Shown here: in pieces, positions 15,658 through 24,849 of the stretch | Numbering within the stretch: the stretch's first letter is position 1 | How the letters are laid out: the number at the start of each line of letters is the position of its first letter | Assembly (NCBI RefSeq): GCF_011764425.1 | Contig: NZ_BLPF01000002.1 | Span: forward strand, 434,997 to 498,996 | Source: Phytohabitans houttuyneae | Lineage (GTDB): Bacteria > Actinomycetota > Actinomycetes > Mycobacteriales > Micromonosporaceae | DNA length: 64,000 bases | Reading direction: 5' to 3' | Translations under genes and position numbers: made by a program | The notes under the pieces: generated by a model | What the model was told of the DNA's origin: nothing | Databases searched by the model: none | Seen by the model: the letters and a program-made list of their open reading frames with translations, nothing else

Positions 15658-17937
15658 ATGAGCGGACCGAACCGCTTCGGGCTGCTGCTGCGGCGGCAGC
15701 GCGTGGAGGCTGGCTTCACGATCGAGGAGCTGGCCGCGGCGGCGCGGGTCAGCGTCCGGGCCATCAGCGACGTGGAGCGCGGGCGCAGCCTCGCGCCGCA
15801 TCAGCGCACCGTCGACGCTCTGGTCCGGGCGCTGGCGCTGCCTGACGCGGCGGCGGCCGAGCTGCGCCAAGCCGCCCGTAGCGGCCGGCGGGCACCGCGC
15901 CAGGCCGCGGCGTTCGCACCGCCACGGGCGGTCGTCGACTTCACCGGCCGCGACGGCCAGCTGCGCCGCCTGGGCCAGCTCGTCGAGCACCAGCCGGGCG
16001 CGGTCGCTGTCGTCTCGGGCGCCCCCGGCCTGGGCAAGACGGCACTCATGCTCCAGGTCGCCAGCCGGTACGCCGAGTCGTTCCCGGATGGTGTGCTCTT
16101 CCTCGACCTGCGGGGCCTGGACGCCGAGCCGCCGCGCCCGGCCGATCTGTTGCTGCGCGTGCTGACCGCCCTCGGCCTGAAGGAAAGTCAGGTGCAGAGC
16201 GACGAGGACGCGCGAAGCGCCCAGTACCGCGCCATGCTCAGCGGGCGGCGCCTCCTGCTGCTTCTCGACAACGCCGCGAACGAGGCACAGGTCCGCCCGC
16301 TGCTGCCCGGGGCCGGGGCGACCCTGACGATCGTTACCAGCCGCCGCGGTCTCGCCGGCCTGGAGGCGGTCGAGCGGCTGGCGCTGCCCACCATGACGCG
16401 CAGTGAGGCGGTCGCGCTCCTGCAACGGATCATCGGCCGGCCGCGGACCGGGGACGAGCCCGACGCGGCCCTGTTCCGCCTCGCCGACATCTGCGGCAAC
16501 CTGCCGCTGGCGCTGCGGATCGCGGGCAACAGGCTGCTGAGCCGCCCCGACTGGAGCATCGAGTACCTGCTGCGCCAGCTCGCCGACCAGGACGAGCGGA
16601 TGGGACGGCTCGTCGCCGGGGATCTGCAGGTGGCGGCCCCGTTCATGCTCTCCTACCGCCAGCTGTCCCCGGACGCCGCGCGGACCATCCGCCGGCTGTC
16701 CCTGGTGCCCGGACCGGACTGCGACCCGCAGCTGGCCGCTCAGCTGACCGGGCTGAGCGTCCGCGAGACAGCGGCGGCGCTGGAGGAGCTGACCGAGCTC
16801 GGGCTGCTCCAGCCGGGAGCCGGCGACCGCTACCGGCTCCACGACCTGATCAGGCTCTTTGCCAAGGCGCGCCTGGAGGAGGAGGCGCCGCTGGAACGGC
16901 GGCGGGCCGAGGACGCCATGGTCAGCTGGTTGCTCGACACCGCCATCGCGGCCGGGCGATGGTTCGATCCCACCTACGCCGGCCGCGTTCCCGCCGCGGC
17001 GACGCCCGGCGCCCCGGCCTCCGCGGAAGAGGCCGGCCGTTGGCTGGAACAGGAGAGCCTGAACTGGCTCGGCGCGCTGCGCCTGGCGTACGGCGCGGGC
17101 CGGCACGCCGACGTGATGGCGGTCGCCCACGCCATGCACTGGTTTTCCGAGCGGTGGAGGCACTGGGGATCCTGGCTCGAGGTCTTCCAGATGTCGGCGA
17201 ACTCCGCCGAGGCACTGGGCGACTGGCGCGGCCGGGCGATCCACCTCAACTACCTGGCCTGGGCGCACACGACCTTCGCGTTGCGGCACGAGGCCGCCGT
17301 CGCCCCGGCGCGTGAGGCGATGCGGCTGGCCCGCGAGGTGGGCGACCTCCGGGAGCAGGGCTGGTCCTGGCTGTGCATCGGATCCGCCGCCCGGCGACTC
17401 GGCGACGCGGCGCGGGCGCAGGAGGCCGCCCGGCACACGCTGCCGCTGTTCGAAGCGGCGGTGGAGTGGGACGGGTACTCGCAAGGGCTCTCGCTGCTGG
17501 CCGCCAGCCTCGCCCAGGCCGGGCGGCACCGCGACGCCATTGACCAGTACCGGCGGCTGGATGCGCTGCTGGCCGATCCCGGTCGTGCGCCGTCCCCGCT
17601 GGTCAGCGACATCACCGCCGCCCACCTGCGGCTGAACATCGGCCTGAGCCTCCTCGCGCTCGGCCGCTGGAAACCCGCGGCGGACAGCCTCCAGACCGCG
17701 TTGCCCATGGTCCAGCGCTCCGGTGTACGCCAGAGCGAGGCACGCTGCCAGTACGGGCTCGGTAACGCGTTGACCCGGCTGGGGCGGGTGGACGAGGCAC
17801 GCGCCCACCTGCGGCGCGCCGTGCGGCTCGCCCGGCAGGTCGGCCCCGCGGAGGTGGTCGACCAGTCGCTGGCCCGGCTCGCCGAGATCGGCCTGAGAGG
17901 GGCGCCCTACCCCTCTCAGGAACAAGCCGTCACGTGA
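15658..17937 (+). CDS. Xre-HTH/NB-ARC/TPR (STAND) transcriptional regulator
   Basis: The protein has 759 residues. An Xre helix-turn-helix lies at residues 5-65 (LRRQRVEAGFTIEELAAAARVSVRAISDVERG). The NB-ARC ATPase domain runs from about 95 to 400, with the P-loop SGAPGLGKTAL, Walker B LLLLLDNA and GNLPLALRIAG (GxP motif). A C-terminal array of TPR-like helices follows (for example GNALTRLGRVDEARAHLRRA). Such STAND switches bind a ligand or protein through the repeats and oligomerise on ATP binding. In actinomycetes they often act as pathway activators. It is divergent from the condensation-domain gene and may regulate it. Its 3' end overlaps the convergent subtilase gene by eight bases. Confidence 0.88.
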   Translation: MSGPNRFGLLLRRQRVEAGFTIEELAAAARVSVRAISDVERGRSLAPHQRTVDALVRALALPDAAAAELRQAARSGRRAPRQAAAFAPPRAVVDFTGRDGQLRRLGQLVEHQPGAVAVVSGAPGLGKTALMLQVASRYAESFPDGVLFLDLRGLDAEPPRPADLLLRVLTALGLKESQVQSDEDARSAQYRAMLSGRRLLLLLDNAANEAQVRPLLPGAGATLTIVTSRRGLAGLEAVERLALPTMTRSEAVALLQRIIGRPRTGDEPDAALFRLADICGNLPLALRIAGNRLLSRPDWSIEYLLRQLADQDERMGRLVAGDLQVAAPFMLSYRQLSPDAARTIRRLSLVPGPDCDPQLAAQLTGLSVRETAAALEELTELGLLQPGAGDRYRLHDLIRLFAKARLEEEAPLERRRAEDAMVSWLLDTAIAAGRWFDPTYAGRVPAAATPGAPASAEEAGRWLEQESLNWLGALRLAYGAGRHADVMAVAHAMHWFSERWRHWGSWLEVFQMSANSAEALGDWRGRAIHLNYLAWAHTTFALRHEAAVAPAREAMRLAREVGDLREQGWSWLCIGSAARRLGDAARAQEAARHTLPLFEAAVEWDGYSQGLSLLAASLAQAGRHRDAIDQYRRLDALLADPGRAPSPLVSDITAAHLRLNIGLSLLALGRWKPAADSLQTALPMVQRSGVRQSEARCQYGLGNALTRLGRVDEARAHLRRAVRLARQVGPAEVVDQSLARLAEIGLRGAPYPSQEQAVT
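17892..17920. terminator. hairpin inside the 3' end of the NB-ARC gene
   Basis: An 11-base-pair perfect stem (CCTGAGAGGGG and its complement) with a seven-base loop lies just before the overlapping stops of the convergent NB-ARC and subtilase genes. It encodes LRGAPYPSQ in the plus-strand gene. It is a likely bidirectional terminator that is also coding sequence. Confidence 0.55.
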
Positions 17938-20900
17938 GCTGGTACGCCCGCAGCACCGTGGTGGTGACCGAGTTGCCCTTCGCGTCCACGGCGGTCGCCC
18001 GCAGCGAGACGAAGCCCGACCTGCCTCGGGGGTGCGAGACAGCCGCCGTGTACGTCCCCAGCAGGTTGACCGCCGGCACCGCCGACCACGTCGCACCGCC
18101 GTCGAACGAGACGGACACCGACACCGACCTCACCTTGGCCGCGGTCGCCTGCTGGGCGAAGGTCAGCGGCACGGCGACGGTGCTCCCGGCCCGTGCGCTG
18201 TTTTCCAGCCCCAGCGAGGGCCGGAAGCCCACCGAGGTGAGCGGCAGCTCGTTCTGCTGCTCGGCCGAGCTGGTGAACGTCCACACCGACTCCACGCGCG
18301 ACGACAGCCGGAACGGTGCGGGCAGGTCCGCCGAGTAGCTCATCCGGTAGGTCGCCGGCTCGGCGCTCACGTCCCAGTTGCCGAAGTTGCCGAACGTGCC
18401 GGTGAACTCACCCAGCAGGACGTCGCCGCGGTGCAGGCTGAGGTGGTGGTTGGTCACCGGGTAGGGGAAGCCCACATGACCCTCCCCGTCCGCCCACGCG
18501 CCGAAGTTCGCCCAGAAGGTGTCGCCCTGGCGGACCACCGCCGGCGAGCCTTCGTACAACGGTGTCAGCGTGGTGTTGAGCACCGCGCCGTTCCACCGCT
18601 CGCCGTACCGGCGGCCCGACCGGTAGCTCGGCTCCTTCGCCTGCATGAGGTCGTGCACGAGGGAGTCATCCACTGTGGACTGGAAGCGCAGCGTGGACCG
18701 CCACCGCAGGTCGCCGGTGTAGTACTCGGTGCGCCGAGCTGGTGCCACCACCGGCGGCAGGTCGCTGGTGAGCGGGAACGCGCCGCCCAGCGACGGCTCG
18801 TAGATGGCGTTGGTACGCCAGGCCCGCACATCTGTCGCGTTCCGCGCGTACCCGACGTCCACTGTGGCGAGTTCCCGGCGTTTCACGTGCTTGACGAGCC
18901 CGGTGATGAACGACCCTTCGGTCCGCCAGCCCACCTGGTAGACGGAAGGAGCGCGACCCTTCTCGGGCCTGGCCTGGAACACCGCGTGGACCTGGGTGAT
19001 GACGCCCGGCAGGCCCTTCGGGCCGATATCCGCGGTGCGCAGGGCGCGAAGGTCGCCGGAGATGCCGCTGTGCGTGTAGAGCCCGTCGGCCGTGCGGTTG
19101 ACCACCGCGGCGGCGTTGTACGCGCTCGCCCGCGGATCCGGGACCGTGATGTCCAGCGGCCGCGCCTTGCGCGCGTCGAGGACCACCTCCATGTCGCCGG
19201 TGATGACGACCTTGTTGCTGGTCACCATGGTGGTCGTACCGTCCTCGTCCACGATGTACGCCGTGATGTGCCAGGTGCTGTTCAGCGGTGCCCGGCGCGA
19301 TCTGCTCGCGGTGTAGTAGACGGCGTCTTCGGCGCTGGACGGATCGGGCTTGATGAGCGTCATCATCACGTTGGCCGGCGGGCTGCCGTTGCGGTCGATC
19401 GCGGTGACCCGCAGCGTCGCCGCCGGCGGCTCGAGGTACACGCTGAACGGGGTGCGCAGCGACACCGCACCACCCGTCGCCACGATCCGTCCACTGTAGA
19501 ACCCATAGGCATCGGACGCGGTCTCGTCGACGACGACGTCCACGCTCGCGTCGCCGCCGGCCGGTACGGTGACCGTCGTCGCGCTCAGCGCCAGCAGGCC
19601 GTCCGGCGCGTTGCCGTCCAATGCCAGGTCGAGCGTGAGCGGCGCGTCGCCGCGGTTGTGGTACGTCATCGTCCGCGCCGTCGGCGCCTCGGTGTGCGGC
19701 CACGCCAGCGCCCCGACGCTCAGCGAAGCCGGTGTGACCGTGACCTGCTGGCCGAGCGCCCGGGCCACGTTGACGATGCCGGCGCCCTGGGCGAAGACGT
19801 CGAGGTCGGGGGCGGTCACGGCGCTGGCCATCAGCGTCTCCTTGAGCTGCCCACCCTTCCAGTCCGGGTGGGCGTGCGCCAGCAGGGCGGCGGCGCCCGC
19901 GACGTGCGGACTGGCCATCGAGGTACCGGTGAGCGGCACGTACGGACCCTCGGGCATGTGCGCGAGCGCGCTGGGGGAGCGGGCAGCGTAGATGTCCGTG
20001 CCGGGCCCTCCGATGTCGGGCTTGACCGCGTAGTCGCCGATCCGCGGACCCTGCAGGGAACTCCAATGCAGAGCGCCGGTCTTGTCGAAGTTCGCCACCG
20101 ACAGCGCGGCGTCCGCGGTGGACGGCGAACCGACCGGGATCGGCTTGAGCGGTACGTTGCCGGCGGAGCAGACGAACAGCGTGCCGTACTCGGCCGACAG
20201 GTCGTTGATGGCCTGCTCCAGCGGATCCACGCCGATCTCGTCCGGCCCGCCCAGGCTCAGGTTGACCACCTTGGCACCGGACTCGGCCGCCCACTGCATC
20301 GCGGCCAGGATGGCGGAGTCCGAGCAGTTGCCGCGACCCTGGACGTTCCAGCACACCTTGCCGTCCAGCAGGTCCACGCCGGGCGCCACACCCTTGTACC
20401 TCCCACCCGAGGCGGCGCCGCTGCCGGCGATGGTCGACGCGACGTGGGTGCCGTGCCCGTTGAGGTCCAGGCCGGTCTCCATCTCGGTGACGAAGTTGCG
20501 CCGGGCCACCACCGAGCCGGCGAGGTCCGGGTGGGTGTCGTCGACGCCGGTGTCGAGCACCGCCACGGTGACGCCGGTGCCGTCGTAGCCCGCCGCCCAC
20601 GCGGCCGGTGTGCCGATCATCGGCACGCTGACGTCCAGCGTGGACTCGCGTACGCCGTCGAGCCAGATTTTGCCTCCGGTCAGGGACGCCTTGGTGGTCT
20701 GCCACGTCGTGGCCAGGTCGGTGACCGGGACCTTGGTGGCGAAGCCGTCCACAGCCGCCAACCGCTGCTCGGTGGCCAGTCCTCGCACGGCCGCGGCGTC
20801 CGACACCACAAGGGGCAGGTACGAGAGCTTGTCGAACTCGAAGTCCAGCAGCGCGCTCACGTTGAACAGCCGGTCGTCCAGCCGGTCCGCCTTCAGCAGG

Positions 20901-21196
20901 GCAATGGCGTCGGACGGGACGATGTAGTCCGCCTCGTCGCGCCGGAAGCGCAGAAACTGAACGCCGGCCCGGGGGCTGACGGTGAGCTGTCCGGCGGTGA
21001 CCGAGACCCGGTCGCCGGTGAGCAGGGTGACCACCCGGGTCTGCCCCGGTTCGGTGGAGACCGGCGTCGCGGCTGGGGCCGCGGCGGTGCTGACCGGTGC
21101 GGTGGGTCGGGCGCCAGCGGGCTCACCGGCGATGAGCTGCGTCGCCAGCACGGCGCCGAGCGTGCCGAACGCCAGAAGACGGCGGTGTCGCAACAT
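17930..21196 (-). CDS. secreted S8 subtilisin-like serine protease
   Basis: The protein has 1088 residues. The signal peptide is MLRHRRLLAFGTLGAVLATQ with cleavage near AGARP. A propeptide-like region follows to about residue 165. The S8 catalytic triad is Asp in VAVLDTGVDDTHPDL, His in DLNGHGTHVASTIAG and Ser in TGTSMASPHVAGAAALL. The remaining 600 residues hold Fn3/E-set-like beta domains and end with an Ig-like segment (VSVSVSFDGGATWSAV). It is probably an extracellular, possibly cell-surface, protease. It is transcribed on its own; the upstream 347 bases separate it from the sugar-transporter operon. The start is the ATG giving MLRHRR; longer upstream frames lack a signal peptide at their start. 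Confidence 0.9.
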   Translation of the reverse strand: MLRHRRLLAFGTLGAVLATQLIAGEPAGARPTAPVSTAAAPAATPVSTEPGQTRVVTLLTGDRVSVTAGQLTVSPRAGVQFLRFRRDEADYIVPSDAIALLKADRLDDRLFNVSALLDFEFDKLSYLPLVVSDAAAVRGLATEQRLAAVDGFATKVPVTDLATTWQTTKASLTGGKIWLDGVRESTLDVSVPMIGTPAAWAAGYDGTGVTVAVLDTGVDDTHPDLAGSVVARRNFVTEMETGLDLNGHGTHVASTIAGSGAASGGRYKGVAPGVDLLDGKVCWNVQGRGNCSDSAILAAMQWAAESGAKVVNLSLGGPDEIGVDPLEQAINDLSAEYGTLFVCSAGNVPLKPIPVGSPSTADAALSVANFDKTGALHWSSLQGPRIGDYAVKPDIGGPGTDIYAARSPSALAHMPEGPYVPLTGTSMASPHVAGAAALLAHAHPDWKGGQLKETLMASAVTAPDLDVFAQGAGIVNVARALGQQVTVTPASLSVGALAWPHTEAPTARTMTYHNRGDAPLTLDLALDGNAPDGLLALSATTVTVPAGGDASVDVVVDETASDAYGFYSGRIVATGGAVSLRTPFSVYLEPPAATLRVTAIDRNGSPPANVMMTLIKPDPSSAEDAVYYTASRSRRAPLNSTWHITAYIVDEDGTTTMVTSNKVVITGDMEVVLDARKARPLDITVPDPRASAYNAAAVVNRTADGLYTHSGISGDLRALRTADIGPKGLPGVITQVHAVFQARPEKGRAPSVYQVGWRTEGSFITGLVKHVKRRELATVDVGYARNATDVRAWRTNAIYEPSLGGAFPLTSDLPPVVAPARRTEYYTGDLRWRSTLRFQSTVDDSLVHDLMQAKEPSYRSGRRYGERWNGAVLNTTLTPLYEGSPAVVRQGDTFWANFGAWADGEGHVGFPYPVTNHHLSLHRGDVLLGEFTGTFGNFGNWDVSAEPATYRMSYSADLPAPFRLSSRVESVWTFTSSAEQQNELPLTSVGFRPSLGLENSARAGSTVAVPLTFAQQATAAKVRSVSVSVSFDGGATWSAVPAVNLLGTYTAAVSHPRGRSGFVSLRATAVDAKGNSVTTTVLRAYQLT

Positions 21197-21543
21197 GGCT
21201 CTCCAACTCGGCGTGTGATCAAAGATTTGGTGCCCTGAGTGTGCGCATCCGCTGTTTTCACAGCGATAGCGGCACCGTTTCGGCCTCCCCGGCGGTCGAC
21301 CGAGCAGCGGGAGTAAGCGCAGGTCAGAGCCGAGACCGCGGCATGCCGTGTGAGATTCGTCGCCCCGCGGTGGGCAGTTTCCCGCCGGCATTTCTGCCTG
21401 TGGTTCTGCCGGTGGGCCGGGTGTGGGCCGGCGTGGAGCTGGCTAGGCCCCACGCCGGCCCGGCCGGGCCACCACGGCGCGCACATCGGCGTCGTGCCGC
21501 TGCCGTATCTGGTGGCCCGGAATTCCAACCTGTTCTCGCCCTC
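21197..21543. other. intergenic region between subtilase and sugar-importer operon
   Basis: No gene is seen on either strand. The left part should carry the subtilase promoter. The right part holds the hairpin at 21425-21461. The spurious C-terminal extension of permease 1 (see 22425) runs into this region because no stop occurs in its shifted frame. Confidence 0.6.
21425..21461 (-). terminator. hairpin downstream of the sugar-importer operon
   Basis: GGGCCGGCGTGG pairs with CCACGCCGGCCC across a 13-base loop, about 80 bases past the stop of the last permease gene. It is a probable terminator for the minus-strand operon. Confidence 0.5.
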
Positions 21544-22428
21544 CTACCTCAACCCGCCGACGGACAGCCCACCGCGCCAGTGGCGTTGCAGGGTGAAGAA
21601 GGCGACGATGAGCGGGATCACCGATACGAGCGCGCCCAGGATGATGAGGCTCCACAGCGAGGTACTGCCGGCGTTGTTCGCCGAGGCGATGCCCTGCCAC
21701 ATGCCCAGTCCCACCGTCACCGGAAACAGGCGGTTGTCCGACAGCATCGCGAGCGGAAGGAAGTAGTTGTTCCAGGACGCCACGACGGACAGCAGCAGCA
21801 CCGTGACGATCGCGGGTCGCATCAGCGGAAGGGCGATCCGCAGGAACGTGCGCGCTTCGCCCGCGCCGTCGACCCGGGCCGCGTCCAGCAGCTCGGTGGG
21901 CACGGCGTCGCGCGCGTACACGTGGATCAGGTAGACGCCGAACGGGTTGAGCAGTGACGGGAGTATCACCGCCCAGATCGTGTTCGTCAGGCCGAGCTTC
22001 GAAAACATGATGAACGTGGGGATCACCAGGGCGGTCGCCGGGACCATCACCGCGCCCAGCATGACGGCGAAGCTGAACCGCCTGCCGCCGAACCGGAACT
22101 TGGCGAACCCGTAACCGGCCATCACGGCGAGGACGGTGGCACCGACGCCGCCGGCGACGGCGTACAACGTGGAGTTCAGGATCCACCGGGTGTAGATCCC
22201 TCCGTTGTAGGTGAACAGCTCCCTCAGGTTTCCGATGTAGTCGATCTCGCCGGAGAACCAGAGTGTGTTGCCACCGCCGAAGAGCCCGGGAGCGTCTTTC
22301 GAGCTGTTGACCACGACCCACCAGAACGGCATCACGAAGTAGACGAGCAGGAAGCCGAGGAGGATCTGCAGGGGCAGGTGCCGCCGCGGGGCGCGGTTGC
22401 GTGCGGTGCTGCCAGCGGGGGCGGTCAT
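21544..22428 (-). CDS. carbohydrate ABC transporter permease 2 (MalG-type)
   Basis: The protein has 294 residues, beginning MTAPAGSTARNRAPRRHLPL, with six hydrophobic segments. The EAA loop typical of MalG/LacG permeases reads ELLDAARVDGAGEARTFLRIALP, where the cytosolic ATPase docks. A GGGG/GGAG ribosome-binding site precedes the ATG, which overlaps the inferred stop of permease 1. It is the last gene of the importer operon. No ATPase is encoded here. Confidence 0.93.
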   Translation of the reverse strand: MTAPAGSTARNRAPRRHLPLQILLGFLLVYFVMPFWWVVVNSSKDAPGLFGGGNTLWFSGEIDYIGNLRELFTYNGGIYTRWILNSTLYAVAGGVGATVLAVMAGYGFAKFRFGGRRFSFAVMLGAVMVPATALVIPTFIMFSKLGLTNTIWAVILPSLLNPFGVYLIHVYARDAVPTELLDAARVDGAGEARTFLRIALPLMRPAIVTVLLLSVVASWNNYFLPLAMLSDNRLFPVTVGLGMWQGIASANNAGSTSLWSLIILGALVSVIPLIVAFFTLQRHWRGGLSVGGLR

Positions 22429-23368
22429 GACAGGAAGCTCCCCTCTTGCGGGTCAGGAACATGAAGACGTACACGCAGATGAAGACCACCCCGCCGAGCG
22501 CGAACGAGATCGTCGACCCGTAGTTGAAGTTCGCGAGCGCGAACGCCTGCTGGTACGCGTACATGTTCGGGGTGAAGTCCGGTCCGATCGTCCCCGCGGC
22601 CAGGTAGCGCAGGATCTGCGGCTCGTTGAAGAACTGCAGGGTGCCGATCAGCGCGAAGACAAGGATCAGGATCAGCGCCGGCGCGATCAGCGGGACCTTG
22701 ATCCGCAGCGTGACCTGCCATCCGCTTGCGCCGTCGATGCGCGCGGCCTCGTACAGGGTGGGATCGATGCCCTGCAGTGCCGCGTACAGGATGATCATGT
22801 AGTAGCCGGCCCATTGCCACGTGACGATGTTCAGCAGGCCGTAGAAGATCAGGTGGCTACTCAGGAAGTCGGGCGCGCTGGCGCCGAACAGCCCGAAGAT
22901 GTCGGTGAGCGGCCCGAAGTTCTTGCTGTACAGGAATCCCCACATGACCGCGCCGATGATCGTGGGAATCGCGTAGGGCAGGAAGATCATGAGCCGCGAG
23001 AAGCGGGCGAACGCCGACGTGACGGCGTCGAGGATGAGCGCCATCGCGAGCGCGACGAGAATCTGGACCGGGATGGCGACGAGGGAGAAGCGGATGACGA
23101 ACCACGATCCCTCGAGGAAGCTCGGGTCGGTGAACGCCTTGGCGTAGTTGTCCAGGAAGACGAAGCTCGTGCCGCCGATGAGCTTTTTCTGAAACAGGCT
23201 GAGGTACAGCGCGTACCCGAGGGGCGCGATGAGCAGTGCCACGAACACGATGCCGAACGGCCCGACGAAGAGCCAGCCGGCCACGTGCTCCCGCAGGGGT
23301 ACCTTGCCGCGGATCTGTCGGGTCTTGTCTCGGACGCGCCTTTGATCCTTCGAGATCGAGATGGTCAT
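22425..23368 (-). CDS. carbohydrate ABC transporter permease 1 (MalF-type), 3' end frame-shifted
   Basis: The protein starts MTISISKDQRRVRDKTRQ and has about 314 residues with six membrane segments and the EAA motif LYEAARIDGASGWQVTLRI. At the 3' end the reading frame is wrong: after FLTRKRG it continues as ASCHDRPR through the whole next gene to 21443, giving 641 residues without family logic. Adding one C to the run at 22440-22443 would give FLTRKRGSFLS and a TGA that overlaps the ATG of permease 2. That is the normal tail and spacing for this family. The stop at 22425 given here is therefore a reconstruction. It is either a sequencing error or a recent mutation. Confidence 0.8.
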
Positions 23369-23444
23369 CTGAGCTCCGGGGGAGTGGTGAATGCCAACGC
23401 GGGAGCGGTGGGCCGGCCCGTCGTGGGTTGGCCCACCGCTGTTG

Positions 23445-24794
23445 TCACTGGACCGTGAACCCCTGTTCCTTGGCGTACTTCGTCACGTCCTCCTGGACCC
23501 GGTCAGCGGCTTGCGAGCCGGTGACGGAACCCTTGATGAGCTCGCCCAGCTGTTTGGTCATGGCGTCGAAGTAGTACTGGCCGAACGGGCTGTAGGTGAC
23601 CCCCTTGTAGGCGTTCGCGGCGGGGACGTACACCTCCTTGTTGGCCTGCTGGCCGTTGAAGAAAGCCACCTTCAGGTCGATGAACTTCGGGTCCTTGAGC
23701 GCCTTCTCGTTCAGCGGGAAGATGATCTGGTTCGTCCAGCCGTCGGTCAGCGACTTCTCGTCGGCGTAGACGCCGTACGCCGCCTTGGCCGCCAGTTCGG
23801 GCTTCTTCGACTGGCGGGTCACCGAGAAGGCCGATCCGCCCCAGTTCACCTGGACCGGGTTGGCGGCATCCCACTGCGGCAGCGGCGCGACGGCGAACTT
23901 GCCGGTGTCCTGGCCCTGGCCGACGCCCGCGCCGGTGAGGTAGCCGGGCGCCCACGCCGCCGAGACGTACGTCGCGTAGTTGCCGTTGATGACACCCGAG
24001 ATGTACTCCGGTGTGAACTGGTCCTGCGTCCCGATCAGGCCCTTCTTCACCAGCCGCCCCCAGTAGTCGAGGACGTCCTTGGAGGCTTGGTCGTTCAGCT
24101 TGACGCCGATCGTCTGCGGCTGGGCGGGATCGTAGGTGTACGGCGTCGCGCCCTTCTGGATCTGAAGGGCCATCATGAGCGCCGGCACGTTGGCGCCCAG
24201 GTCGCCGAAGAGCGGGCCGCCCGCGTCCTTAACCTTCTGTGCCGCCTGCTCGTACTCGTCCCACGTCCGCGGCGGTGTGACGCCGTACTTGGCGAATACG
24301 TCCTTCCGGTAGATCAGCGCCAGCGGGCCGCCGTCGATCGGCACGCCGTAGACCGCGTTGCCCACGGAGACGTCCTTCCAGGGGCCCGGCCCGAAGTCGT
24401 CTTTGACGTCGGCATAGCCGAAGTCGCTGATGTCCACGAGCGCGTCCTGGATCTGGAAGGTCGGGATCCGGTCCATCTCGATCATGACGACGTCGGGCGC
24501 ACCGGTCCCGGCCGAGATCGCGGTCTGGAACTTGTCGTACGCGTCGCCGCCCTGGCCCACGTTCGTCCAGCAGACCTGCACCTCGTTGTTCTGCTGGTTG
24601 AAGTTGTCGATGACCCGGTCCATGTTCGGGTACCAGGCCCACATCGTCACGACCGGCAGGTCCTTCTTGGGAATGGCATTCGTGCAGTTGCTGGCGTTGG
24701 CGCCGCCACCGTCGTCCCCGCCGGAGGAACACGCGACGAGCGCGGAGGAAAGAGCCAGCGCGGAGACCGCGGCACGCAGTGGTTTGCTGTTCAT
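23445..24794 (-). CDS. sugar-binding lipoprotein of an ABC importer
   Basis: The protein has 449 residues. The start MNSKPLRAA is preceded by AAAGGAAA; an upstream in-frame start adds an unneeded leader. The lipobox is SALVACSSG, so the mature protein is anchored to the outer membrane face. The body is a family 1 extracellular solute-binding protein (for example VVTMWAWYPNMDRVIDNFNQ, PDVVMIEMDRIPTF, VYGVPIDGGPLALIYRKD). It probably binds an oligosaccharide. The gene lies between the double esterase and the permeases in one transcription unit, suggesting that its ligand is the esterase product. Confidence 0.93.
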   Translation of the reverse strand: MNSKPLRAAVSALALSSALVACSSGGDDGGGANASNCTNAIPKKDLPVVTMWAWYPNMDRVIDNFNQQNNEVQVCWTNVGQGGDAYDKFQTAISAGTGAPDVVMIEMDRIPTFQIQDALVDISDFGYADVKDDFGPGPWKDVSVGNAVYGVPIDGGPLALIYRKDVFAKYGVTPPRTWDEYEQAAQKVKDAGGPLFGDLGANVPALMMALQIQKGATPYTYDPAQPQTIGVKLNDQASKDVLDYWGRLVKKGLIGTQDQFTPEYISGVINGNYATYVSAAWAPGYLTGAGVGQGQDTGKFAVAPLPQWDAANPVQVNWGGSAFSVTRQSKKPELAAKAAYGVYADEKSLTDGWTNQIIFPLNEKALKDPKFIDLKVAFFNGQQANKEVYVPAANAYKGVTYSPFGQYYFDAMTKQLGELIKGSVTGSQAADRVQEDVTKYAKEQGFTVQ

Positions 24795-24849
24795 CGGCGA
24801 AATTTCCTTTCGCACCGGCGGCGCGTGGTTCGAGCGTCGCCTTTCCTTG

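Noticed and set aside
18032-21238. A 1068-residue plus-strand open frame opposite the subtilase
   Set aside because: It is the complementary-frame shadow of a gene with an intact S8 triad and signal peptide.
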